From assembly GCF_964275005.1 (NCBI RefSeq), contig NC_092689.1, positions 1,371,501 through 1,435,500 of the forward strand: a DNA stretch of 64,000 nucleotides, written 5' to 3'. The translations under genes were made by a program, and so were the position numbers. The notes below the pieces were generated by a model. The model had not been told where the DNA came from, made no database searches, and saw only the letters and a list, made by a program, of their open reading frames with translations. Positions 33,396 through 45,500 of this stretch are shown here, piece after piece (position 1 is the stretch's first letter; each line of letters begins with the position of its first letter). The DNA comes from Diadema setosum. Lineage: Eukaryota; Echinodermata; Echinoidea; Diadematoida; Diadematidae.

Positions 33396-33859
33396 TCATA
33401 AACTAATGTGGTCAGGAGTCGAGCCAAAGAAAATGTAAAAGACAAGAACCAAAGGAGTAAACCACAGCACAGAACAGAAAAGATAAATAAGACGGGGTTG
33501 ATCATGCAGGTGATATGAATAGGTTACAATACCACGGACGAACGTATTACATGCATATCATCTGTTACCTCTCTGGACTAGATTTATAACATCCTAGTAG
33601 ATTTGTAATGGCTTTACCTCTTACTGCATTGGTTTCCTATCTTGTACTTTGCTTGGGATTGTCGAAAACGCATAGAATCTACACCACTTTTCTACAAACA
33701 CAGTAAAGAGGGAGAAGATGGACTACACATGGGAAAGGTGACTCTCCATATTTGCAGTGACAAAAAATATATCTGGCAGTCAGTGGCATTGTTTCATAAA
33801 ATTTGCTAAGCATGAAAGGGGGTATAAATCAAGAACTGAATGTGGTCCTGGATACCGAA

Positions 33860-34071
33860 TACTGTAAAAGTGGATATTTTCGCATGACTAATTTTTCGCG
33901 CTCAGCGGGATAAGAAGAGTTTTGTGTGTTTTAATTCCACGGAATCAAGACCTCAACTACTGGAACATATGGCAGGCAAAAATATTCTTGTGCTTTTATT
34001 TTTGCGCTAGTTTCTGGTTGCACAAAATGCATGAAAATGTCAACACCATGAAAATTTCCACTTTTACAGTA
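33860..34071. mobile_element. 'CTGTAAAAGTGG' MITE, copy 2 (inverted body)
   Basis: TACTGTAAAAGTGGATATTTTCGC and GAAAATTTCCACTTTTACAGTA, TA edges. Body is the reverse complement of copy 1. Confidence 0.7.
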
Positions 34072-34232
34072 GCTGGAATAATGCAGCCTTTGCCCATCAC
34101 CAATCTTGACCTATGGCAGTTTTAAATAATATTGTATCAAAAAACTTTGGACTCATTTCACTAAGAATGTTGCTGAGGGATGGTTACAGTTTGGGGCCAG
34201 TTTTGCCCAAACTTGTCTTGTGCATGCCAGAT

Positions 34233-34478
34233 TCAGTCTGATGAGCATTCCTGTTCCTGGTTTGAGTGCGCCCTTCTCTTCATCAGTATCTTATGCTTGA
34301 TGAAATCAGCTTCCTTGAAGGATTTTATTTTTGTACCATTTACAGCATTTTGGTTTATGTGGTTCCAAATTCTCACTGTTCTTGGAAAGAATGAAAATTT
34401 GTGTGTAATATGTACTGTTGCTACACAGAGAAAGTGTGTTTCAAATTGTGATCCTGGTGGACATCTACTGTGGTACAT
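34233..34478 (-). pseudogene. LINE reverse transcriptase C-terminal remnant
   Basis: Minus-strand frame includes HKFSFFPRTVRIWNHINQN and KIKSFKEADFI, the typical FSFFPRTxxxWN...SFK tail of jockey/CR1/L2-like reverse transcriptases. No upstream catalytic region. The 170-residue frame on the plus strand is its shadow. Confidence 0.7.
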
Positions 34479-34677
34479 ATTGTATGTTGCTGGAGTGGTG
34501 ATGGGTGAAAAAAAAAAAAATGAAGAAAGCTGTTTGGTAATGGATTTTGTTGAAGTGATGCACCTTCTTCTTCTTAGAGATTCTTCTATTAATACTCCTC
34601 AACATTCCATCTGGAACAAAACGAGGAGGAAGGGGGAGTGCACAATATTGCTCTGTCCTTGTAACTTGAGTCTTGGA

Positions 34678-35224
34678 CCCCGTTTACAGTGAGAGGCTCG
34701 GCCGCGGCTCGGCCGCGGCCGAGCCCAGCCCCGCTTCAGTGTAAACGCGCAAAAGGCCAAATGCGAGGCCAAAATTGGCCTCGCATTTGGCCTCGCTCTG
34801 GAGGTGGTCTCGGCCGCGGCCGAGCCACGGCCGAGCTCGGCCTCTTCTTGGTGTAAACGCAAACTGGGCCAAATGCGCGGCCAATTTTAGTCTGGCTTTC
34901 AGACCCTCTGCCCGTACTATTTTGCTATTCACGATATTAACCCCCTCAACGTGGAAAACTAGTATAGTTTAAGGTGGTTTTGTCCTGCAAAGGATTTTTC
35001 CTTCGGCAAAGGCCTTTGCCCGAACGGGCCACTTCGTCGCCACGGAATCCAGTTGGCAAAGGGTCTGAAAACCAGGCTATACCAAATTGCGTTTGTTTAC
35101 AAGCAGAGCGCCACTACGACAAAATATTTAAAGGTTTGAATTAAAAGCGCGGCTGAGCCCAGCAGTGTAAACGGACGAAATTGCGAGGCTCGGCCGCGCA
35201 ATTGAGGCCGGGCTGTAAACGGGG
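34678..35224. mobile_element. 547 bp CpG-rich MITE with CCCCGTTTACAG ends, inserted in a LINE remnant
   Basis: Ends CCCCGTTTACAG and CTGTAAACGGGG are perfect inverted repeats. Flanks TCTTGGA (34671-34677) and TCTTGGT (35225-35231) look like a target duplication with one change, compatible with hAT. Interior repeats GGCTCGGCCGCGG and GTGTAAACG. Splits minus-strand LINE sequence. Confidence 0.75.
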
Positions 35225-35231
35225 TCTTGGT

Positions 35232-35570
35232 GACAGAAAAATAAAGTTGCTTGCAGTTTAAATGTGTTGTTGTTGACTGTGCTCTGGATGTTGGGTGGTA
35301 GTGAGTTCCAGTTCTTGGCAAGCAGAGGTCGAGTGTGGAGGCTGTTCTGTCCAGTTGATGAAACGAGAAAGATGTTGTGTCCCTATAGTCACCAAACTCA
35401 AGGCGAGCTGCTGCTTTTTGTACCTTTCCTAGCTCTCTGACTTCTGTTGTGTTGTGAGGATTTCATACTGTGGAGGCACACTCTAGCTGGGAGTGGACTA
35501 AGGCAGTACAGGCCCTGCCTTTGACCTCTGAGCACTGTGTAGTAGAGTGAAGGAAGCCATGAGTACAGAT
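35232..35570 (-). pseudogene. LINE reverse transcriptase remnant (second element)
   Basis: Minus strand reads VHSQLECASTVWNPH..., RELGKVQKAAARLEFGDY and, in another frame, AKNWNSLPPNIQS...NNTFKLQAT. These are the YxxxVWxPH, LExVQRRAAR and WNSLPxxI...TFK landmarks of LINE reverse transcriptases. Frameshifts make it dead. Confidence 0.8.
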
Positions 35571-35717
35571 GTCTTTATGTCTGATGGTCTGACAATGTTG
35601 ATTCCAGTGAAGATACGTGTAAGTAATCATGGAACCAAGATAATTTCATTTGTCAACACATGGGATCACCTCACTTGAGAGCTGGTACATTTATTTTGTA
35701 AATTTATTTCATGAATT

Positions 35718-35766
35718 TAAACACTGTTTTAAAACACACAAAATAGTGTGTTTCAAAACAGTGTTT
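35718..35766. repeat. 21 bp-stem hairpin
   Basis: AAACACTGTTTTAAAACACAC and GTGTGTTTCAAAACAGTGTTT with a 6-7 base loop and one mismatch; related AAACACTGTTT words follow at about 35830 and 36375. Confidence 0.6.
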
Positions 35767-38724
35767 CTCTAAAAACAGTGTATTGAAAATCTTAAGACTT
35801 TAAAATGTACAAGTTGTAGCAGCAATCTCAAACACTGTTTAAATGACATCACAATTGCCTTGCGCAGAATGTGCTTCTTGATCGGCCAGAAACGGAGCGC
35901 CACAATGTGACATCGATATTGCCTGTACATGCAATATGCATTGCAGTGAAAACTTCACCATGAGCGGCAGGGAGGAAGATGACCTGTCTAGTCATCCTTG
36001 TATATGCTAGAATGGGTATGAGTTCAGTCGTCCATCATCACGACCAGCATCATTAATCGCTGAATGGACATCATAAAAATACACATATCGTGAATTCGCA
36101 CCATGTTGGGGCCGGACGACGACACATGAGGCTATAGTCTTCAGCTCAGCTAGCTCACAGTAGGACCTACAGTACAGTGCAATTGCAATAGCTCAGCTAC
36201 ATGTAGCTTAGCTCAGTTCGATGTCGTGATCGAAAAGCGGGCGCCCTGTTTGACCTTTTGCTGAGGAACAAACTGCACGGAATGAGCTGCGCAATGGCAC
36301 AATCCGAGAGAGCCCCAACACGTTCGGGGGAAAAATCTTATAAATGCTGTTCTGACGAAACCGTCTTTCAAATCAGTGTTTCAAAATAGTGATTCTCGGG
36401 ACGCAAAATCTCATAAACACGGCCATAGTCTCCACATGGGAGCTAATCAATAACTACTTTATGTGTACATTACCCACCACCTGTACTGTACATAATGTAT
36501 GGATGAGTGTCCACAAACACACCCCCGGAGGATCAGCAAAAATACTGACAAACTCATATGTTTTTACATGCATTCACAATGGGTTCTACAGACTGCTGCA
36601 GCTGGGATTGTGATATCACTGTAGCCTGGCTGACATGTGCCTGCAGGGAGTACTACTGTACAGTGTACATGTAGTTGAAATTCAGACAAGATCAGGTTTT
36701 CTGCAGTGAGTTTTTGCACTACCTGTAGGAACCCACGTTATGTGAGATAGCATGGTAGTCTGATATTACTGAGATTCACTAGAAATTTCTTAGCATCTCT
36801 TTGATGTTGCTTTTTGTGGTGTGGCCATGCTTTCTCTGCAGTCTTTCATAGTTGTTTTCTGTATGTGATGAATTCTTTCAGTCTGCTTGCATTGCTGTCA
36901 AATACTGGTAGTAGTGCAAACATCAGATGAATGCACTGTAAACAGGGACCCAGGAAACTAGGTGAAACTACTTAAACTGTACATGGTGGTAAATGATGCC
37001 ATAGAGACCAGTGAATGTTGAAAGGGCAGCCAACTCAGAAGAAATTGATTGTGTTATACTGAGCTTACATGTATGCCATCATCCTTGATGTCAAAGCCTG
37101 CAAAATATTGTTTGGTACACAAGTTACACATTTTGATCTCACACAACTTTTAACTTCTCAAACTGCCTGAGACAACTATATCATGAAGAGTGGAGACAGT
37201 CGTTCTCTTTTGAAGTCTTACAACATTATGTTGATACCAAACAAAGAAGATGTTAGAGTCATACACATATGATAAGATGATATGCTCAGGTGGGTATTGA
37301 TTGTATGTTATTTTTTTTCTATAATGTCTATAGTATGTGCGCTCAAAAGCCATGACAGTGCATTTTATCCACTAATTGATGCATGGCTATTAGTGTACAA
37401 TGAAAGTGTCCTTCATTTAAATGATGGAGGCGCCTGTATGATGTACATGTGCCCCTAAATTGTATAGCTACAATATTGTGTATTTACAACTCCCCAAATG
37501 CTGCCTCTTGAATTCCAATGCACTACCTAAAACAGGCCAAACTGGGGGTTCATGCAGTATCTTGGATGCCTGAATTGATACATAAGTTGCAAATTGAAAG
37601 TCCCACATACATATTATATGATACTAATGGATAGTCCCACATACATGTACATGCACTTGTTGTTTTTGTCTACAGAAACATTAGGACAGTATACAGGGAT
37701 TGTTCAGAAATTGTGTACTAAGAGGTCCATCGTACTTGGTTGCTTTATAAAAGCACATGTCTTTAGTTTTGAAATTTTGGCATTGTTTGCATTTTTCGTA
37801 GCTAAAAGAAAAGGGCACACTCACTTTTTATCGCTGTACAGTGCAGTTGGACAATGTTCTGTTTACCGCTCTTTGATGATTAATTGACAAAAACCTGTCT
37901 TCTGCCTTCAATACTACAATGTAGTCATCAATATACACGTGTAAAAGTACTTGAGTCAGACTCTGGCACTGAAGAACTATGCAGGTAGTGGACTTCATTA
38001 CATGTTATGCAACCACGTGTACATGAGGCTGAATGCACATGTGTGTACACAGTTGTGTCTCTAGACCAAAGTCCGCTGTAGTCACACTTGATTTTCTTAA
38101 TTTTGGTATACATGGTAGACGTGACTTGATATGAATTTACACATGAAAAGGGATATTGGAATATGAACTCATGTCGATTTATAAAGTGCAGGGTTTGTAT
38201 AATTCATGTACTTAATGCTTCTTAACTTTTGTAATGCTTGTTTTGATTTAGATAAATTGTGCAATTATTCCTGTGTAGAATTACATGTACAAAATAATGT
38301 AGCTTTATATACAAGATAGCATTCCTGCAGTAACAAATATCTCATTTAATGTTGCCCAATGAGCCAACAAATTGTTTTTGTTTTATTATAAGCAGATGGT
38401 AACTGAAACAACTGTTTACCATGTAAAACTGATAAAAATTTCAACAAAGAATTCATGCATTTAGTTTCATCCTGGCATATTTTTAGGATACAAGTACTGT
38501 AGATGACAATCCATGTACAAATTGCAGGAAATGTTTATCATCTACGTGTGTACAAAATTAATTCAGCTGTGTAAATGTCATTCATGTTACTCTCTGAAAG
38601 AATCAACTTAGGATGCACATATTCTCTTGAATAGTGCTTTTGTGATTTGCTAGAGACTAGCCAAATTGGGTTTTTAATGAAAAAGATCTTATGATTGTGT
38701 CATGCAAACACAACAAACAATGAA
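35767..38724. other. Region upstream of CNOT6/6L coding exon 1
   Basis: AT-rich, many ACATGTACATG words, no coding segment or strong repeat recognised. Probably within the first (5' UTR) intron of CNOT6/6L. Confidence 0.5.
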
Positions 38725-39278
38725 TTAAAGGCATTATTTACCATTTGAAGATGAAACGAAAACCCAGATTTTGTGCTTCAAAATAGGTTTAAAGTGTGAG
38801 TTAGGGTTGGAAACAACTAATATAAAAATGCTAATCAGTATAATCAATGGTAAGTATTAATAAATATACAGAATGTGAACAATATAGTTACAGGCTGTAT
38901 TATAAAATTATTTCTAGAATAAGCCGTCGTACCGTTATTGTTTATTGGGGAAAATATATCTCCTTTTATTTTTCGGCTTTATTGCGAAATTTTTATATGA
39001 TTGGATGTTTTGTGATGGAACTGACATTGATATAGCAGGGCTTGACACTAACGGTGGCCCGGTGGCCCAGGGCCACCAAAAACGCACGTCGGGCCACCAG
39101 AATTTCAGAAATGAAGAATTTGGTGGCCTGATCGGGCCACCAAAAAAGGTCGGATGTTTGCCTTTGGGCCACCAAAAATAAAAGTTAGTGTGGAGCCCTG
39201 GATATAGTATGCGTGCATCAAATGTGTTAACTCAAACTTTTTTTAATCACTGCTCCCAATGGTAAACAATACCTTTAA
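38725..39278. mobile_element. TTAA family B element, copy 3, split by a nested MITE
   Basis: TTAA|AGGCATTATTTACCATTTG ... CCAATGGTAAACAATACCT|TTAA. Body is collinear with the inverse of 20031-20397 (e.g. GTAGGATGTTTTGTGAT, GTGAGTTAGGGTTGGAAACAAC). Confidence 0.75.
39036..39200. mobile_element. 165 bp hAT-like MITE nested in family B copy
   Basis: CAGGGCTTGACACTAAC and GTTAGTGTGGAGCCCTG are inverted; GATATAG flanks both sides (39029-39035, 39201-39207). Interior has three GGGCCACCA words. The collinear copy at 20031-20397 lacks it. Confidence 0.75.
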
Positions 39279-39399
39279 TGCACATGATAGATTGATTGTT
39301 TGTTTGGTCTTGTACTGGATCCTTAGTAATACCTAATGTTTTTTTTTTCTGTATTTTCTATTCTGTCTCGATGCTTTGTCCTGACAAGGAGCCACCAGG

Positions 39400-39568
39400 A
39401 TGCCAAAAGACAAATATGATAAAGACAAGTATGATAACCACGGGCACCATAACGGCATATCCAGCCACAAGGGGCAGCACAATGGTTTACAGAGGGGCCA
39501 CCGGATCATGTCACAGGAGGAGGTGATGGGGGGAAAGAAATCACACTGGGAGGGTTTGGAACTTACAG
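39400..39568 (+). CDS. CNOT6L: CNOT6/6L coding exon 1 (start codon)
   Basis: Residues 1-56 with Gly57 split; donor GTGAGA. Begins [13 protein letters not shown] (vertebrate MPKEKYE...) and ends [12 protein letters not shown], matching the vertebrate KKSHWAELEISG. Between them lies an extra polar HGHHNG...GQHNGLQ segment. Eleven bases before the ATG follow a likely acceptor (CTGACAAG, AG at 39387-39388), so the gene has at least one upstream non-coding exon. Confidence 0.95.
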
Positions 39569-42500
39569 GTGAGAATTCTCTCAAAACGCATGAATTCTAA
39601 GCATATTTTCGCATGACAAATTATCAACTATACATGTAATTGATATCTGTTTCTGAAATTTAGTGTGCCTTCACTTTTAATTCTTCATTTGTTACTGATC
39701 ATTCTGTTTTAACATGATCTGGTGTTATTGTATATATTGAAATGGTACATCGTATTTGATTCACGTTTGCTTTACAACCTACAATGTACATGAAACGTGA
39801 TTTCGCATTGATGTTAAGCTGGTTGTAATGATTCTGTTTGCATGTGCAGTCCATTTTAGATTCAAGATTATATATTGCCTTGACATGACTAGGCATACGT
39901 GAGGGAGAGATGTACAGCACTGTACATGTACACTGTACACTTTGCCATACTGCATGTAACTGACCAGAGAATCTACAATTGAATTGTACCTGTTTGTATA
40001 CAATGTAATATGCCTCTGCCCTGTATAGATGTTGGAGGCAATATTTTCTGCCCCTACATCTTTAATGATTTAAACAACCATTAGGGTGATTTTGTTGATA
40101 CTTGGCCTTGGGAGATTATATAATCAAATTTGAAGTCTTCTGTTTTTTAAAATCTAATTTTTGTACTGTCAAACATCACAAGTTTCAGCTTACGATCAAA
40201 ATGTATTTGATGTAATATACATTTAATTTTGTGGAAAGGAAGGTTTTGACTATATTGTACATATAAAATGGCATAAAAAAGATGCTCAAGAGTAAGCACA
40301 AAGGTAATTGGCTAAAATGTCTTTTGCAAGCCTAAGACTCTAGTGGGAATATAATTTCATGAGAAAAATGGAAAATAAGTGGGAGGTACGGTGGGAATAT
40401 AATTTCATGAGAAAAATGGAAATAAGTGGGAGGTACAGCTGTATTTCCTCCCCTCAATCAAGGTCAAAGAAATGTGATGAATGAACTTGTTCAGCATGAA
40501 ATTGGGAACTGTCATGAAAAAGAGGATTGCACACAGAGATGACAGGCAGCCTAATGAACTGTGTGTATGTGTGTGAGTGTGTGCGTGTGTGTGTGTGGGG
40601 GGGGGGGCAGTCATGTTGTTATTGCCCTACATCGCTTAGGTTTTCAGGCAGATGTACGATGTACTGTACTCCCAGTGAAAGAAGGGCTCTTTTGAAGTGC
40701 ATGTTTTCATGCTTGTTATGTGTGCACATACATGTACACATATTCCCTTTGAGGACATTCTCAATTGTGGTGAAGTACAATGTACATAATATGGTATAAG
40801 CATGAGCTTCTTCTTAGCTTTGAATTTTGTTATGTTGGTTCAAAAGCTCTTACAGATCAATGATTCAGTTTATTATGAAATCTGGGATGGGAAAGCAGGT
40901 GTGGTATGGAGAAATAACAAGACAAACTGTGTTCCTGGACGGTGTGATGTTGAGATGGATTGTGCCATTCCAGTAAAGTACATGTAACCAATTCTTGTTC
41001 TGATTGTTAAATGTTGCTGAAATGCTGATGATGCTCGTAAAAAAAAAGAGAAGAGAATGATGTGTTGACATGCAGTGAGTTTGCTTGAGGTGTTATGATT
41101 GCTAAACAATTGACCAAAGACTGATGCTTTTTAATAGTGCTTGGCTTTGCCTTGTTTCAAGGCAAGTCCACTGATGACCTACACATGTACAGTACTATTT
41201 AACTTGTTTTTTTTTTTTTTTTTTTTTGCTACATTGGAATACATAATTACTAAATCTGTTTTTCTATCCAAGCAATGTAGTGGCATACAGTATGGTGTAA
41301 GTTTTCTGTCATAGTATCTTTGCATGCGTGTTTTTGATTCCTGCTACATGTCCAGTTGTACATGTACTTTGATGCGTAGCAATGACACCAGATGTAATCG
41401 CATTGAAACATTATACAATGTACGGTATGCTAGATGTGATCGTCTCAAATGACACCTTGTGTTGTGGTTACTGTATGTTGTGAGGTTGACAGTCACAAGT
41501 CAGTATCAAAGCTCAAGACTTCTAACAGGTCGTGTGAATTGTGATGTAATTAACTGTCTATAGACTCATTTGATGATAATCATTTATTGCACAGGGATGA
41601 ACGGGTTCAGCGCAGTTCATTGGCAGGACACACTAAAATGTACTTGTTTTGGCAACCAAATGCCACAGCTTGGCTCGTAGACTTGTACAGAAAGTACTGA
41701 TATTTATGTATTAAGGACATAAAATTCTTGCCCAGTTACCTCTCAGTGTACAAACCTTGAACACAACAACAACAACAACGAATGGAAACCCCACAACATA
41801 AAATGATTTTGCAAAATCTGGATGTAGAAGAGATTAGCTGTTATTTATATTCATGTGAATATCAAGTTTCTGTAGTTTAAGAAATGAATGGGTGGATTAC
41901 TGTAATTCTTCTTTTTTCAAGCATTAGAAATGCATGTGCAGGGGTTCTACAATCGAAATTATATTGGTATTCCATTATATTGGATACAGTTGTATTTAAT
42001 TTTAACTTGAGGAATGTTAAGTCTTCAGTGAAATGTGTAAAGGAAAATGATCATTGATTTTGTAGCCTAGGGAATGGCTTTACACATTGTAGCTATTAAG
42101 GCCAGGGGTCAGCAGTCAGTGCACTGACTTCGATAGAGTGCTTGATTCTCAATACAGTAGCTTAATTTGATCTTTGTTTTCTTTCAGTTTTGATATTTAC
42201 AGTTTACATGTAGCTTTGAACAATTGAGTACAATGCAAGTCTTACCATTGTGAGTGACTCTATACACAGATGTACTTTAAAGCACTTTGCTGGTTTGCTA
42301 TACAAAGAGAAATGTGAGCCGATTAAAACAAGCATTGATGATTGACATTATCCTGTCTCTGTAGGTACTATCCGCAATATCAGTCCCCAGCTATGGAAAC
42401 TGAACCACCTCACTCAGCTATACATGACTGACAATCAGCTGACCCGAGTGCCTGCGGATATCTGCCAGCTGACCCACCTCATCAAGCTTGACCTGTCTTA

Positions 42501-45500
42501 CAACAAGCTGCGCAGCCTGCCTGTGGAGCTAGGGGACCTGATATCTCTCAGGTAGGGCAATTCTACCAATTCATGTGCAAGGAAAGAGCTCCTTTTGTGC
42601 TGTGTTGTGGCGGTTTTCAAGAGAATGTAAACACATGAAACATTTTACACAAACAGGTGGAATTTTGAAGGACCTTTCAGGCTTCAACAAACTGCAAACA
42701 AATACAATGTGTATGCAACACATGTATACATTCAAACAGGTGGAATTTTGAAGTTAACTGCACCCTTTCAGGCCTCAACAAAATGTTAACAAACAAATGA
42801 AACATATGTACACGAACAGGTTAGATTTTTAAGTTAATAGGACCCTTTCAAGCTTCAGTAACATGTAAACAAATACATTCAACACATGTAAACAGTCAAA
42901 CAGGTGGAATCTCAAAGTTAAAGGACAAGTTCACCTTCATAAACATAAGGATTGAGAGAATGCAGCAATATTAGAACAAATTGAAAGTTTGAGGAAAATT
43001 GGACAATCGATGCAAAAGTTATGATTTTTTAAAATTTTTGTGTTGGAACCGCTTGATGAGGAGACTATTAAGGCTCGTGATGTCATATGAGTACAACAGT
43101 ATAAAGAAAATGTAAAGAAAGTTCAATATATTTTCACTTTTTTCGCATAATATTTAAAAAGAGCACTTGACTTGCCTCTTTCTAAAGGCAATGGGATTAA
43201 TATTACCCATATATGTCAGTAATGAGTCTAGGGAATGTGTACTTTTTTCACAAAATGAAATTTTGTGAAATTCTCTTTATATTTTCCTTATATTGTTGTA
43301 CGCATGTGACATCATACACTGCAGTAGTCTTCTCATCCAGCGGTGACTGCACAAAAACTTAAAAAATTCATAACTTTTGCATCGATTGTCCAATTTTCCT
43401 CAAACTTTCAGTAATGTGTTCTAGTAATATTGCTGCATTCTCTCAATCCTTATGTTAATGAAGGCGAACTTGTCCTTTAACATGACCCTTTCAGTCCTCA
43501 ACAGAATGTAAATAAACATGTGAATCACATACAATGTACCAGGTATATGGTAACAAAAAGATGGAGTTTTGAAGTTAACTGAAAAAAAAATGCAACATTC
43601 CATTCAGAACTCATATTATATTCATCCAGTGAACCAATTCTCTTTCTCTGTGTAGGGTATTTACAAGTAATAGCCTAATAACTTAGTGTTTGCAGTCTGT
43701 CGTGGTAGAATTCATAGACTGCATACATGTAGTCGTAAGTTTTCAAATTTTTGATTTGGAAATATTCACCATTATTGTGAGGATGAAAGTTTTACTTGTT
43801 TGGAATTCTACTTGACAAAACACACCAAATAACAGGGCACTTAATGGAATTTATCTATTTTCCTCATGTTCTTGATACTATGATTCTCATACAACCATCT
43901 CAGAGAACTCTACCCATCCTACAAATGTACTTTTCTATTGCACTTAAGAAAAGAAGAAAAAAAAAAAAACCCAGAACAAAACAAAGCGAAACAATTTATC
44001 CATGGTTGACTGCATTGATCATAATATCTCTGGGTGTCACTCTAGTAATGCCTCCACCACAAAGTGTTGCCAGAGGCATTTTAATTATTCAACAATAAAT
44101 ATGATTGTATTACACTGTATGTAATTTTAATAGATTATGATATGAACAATACTGTACTTTAGTAAATGTCCTCCCCCATTCTTTCAATTCAGTCCAGTTC
44201 ATTATGTGATATGTAGACATGACAGTTGTTGTAATGCATGTACTTATGTGTATCAAGAAGTCTCCCACTCTTCTTTTTTTTTCCCTTGTTAATTTAGATT
44301 ACATGTATATCATTATCAACCTCTTTCTCATTCTCTCTCCCCATCTTTTGTGCCTTACTAAAACTCTTGATAAAAGCCAATCACCTCAGGCTGCTTGTTT
44401 ACTGCAATTCACAAGCCATCATCTGCAGTAGGCCTGATTTCCCTCTTTTACTTCATACTGTCTGATCTGATACAATAGAAATTAATCTGCTGGCCCTGAT
44501 GGGGCATGTAAGGTGTACTACAGCTGTATACAACGGGATGTACAATTGTACTGTAAAGCAAGGAATGTTCACATGCATTTTTTGTGAATTTCGCGAGAGC
44601 CAAAATTTGTGGAATTAAAAGTTCACAAATATTCTTGTCTACACTTTAAGCAGTGAATGCCAGTGGCAAGTAGTGAAAATTTAATGCTGCCCAAAAGGCC
44701 ATCGGCTCCAATTCAAGAAAATTCATGCCGTGAATATATCATATTTCAAAGTATATGTACATGTATGTCTTTACCCTCCTTTGTGCTACTATCATGGGGC
44801 AAATTTGTGAAAGTGTGAATATGCTGGTATTGCCTTTGGCAGCTGGCCAACATCATTGTTTACATACCCTGGGGTTTTGTAATCAGATCATATTTCAGGA
44901 TGGGGCTGTATTGTTTTGCATGTTCATGTACATGTACATACACCAGTGTACGTGCAAACATTACCTGCATGAAACATTGTATTCATATTGCACCGAGTGA
45001 TATAAAAAGATATTAAGTAACTTTGTGGCATACAATGTAGGTATGAACATGGGTTAAAGGCACTATTTCATTGATTTAAACTGCTTGATCTGTACACTGT
45101 ACAGATGTAGGCTGTAATTTCAGGACTCATCATTATGCTCCCATTACATCAAGAACTGTTGTAGAATTGTATTTTAAGGTCTTATGTTGACTGTTTGGAA
45201 CAGTCTCAATCAGCAAGCTCAGTGCTAATGTCAGGGAAGACTTGATGGACACTGACACACACTGTGCTGGCATGAATCATGGATCTCTGTCCTTCGTACA
45301 GATTTACATGATGTTCATGTTCTTTATTATTCTCAGTATTGTGTTATGTTGTTAGTATTACACTGTAGATCAAAAGTGGTAAATACACTGTACATTGTAA
45401 CAATGCTTACATTGCAAGTTGTATGTTAAATTGCATTGATATCAGTTATCCCAGTTATTTTTTGTCCATTCTTTTCCCTTTAGCCATTTTGCCTTGATGG

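Noticed and set aside
34180-34692. 170-residue plus-strand frame
   Set aside because: Shadow of the minus-strand LINE reverse transcriptase tail, whose FSFFPRTVRIWN motif is diagnostic.
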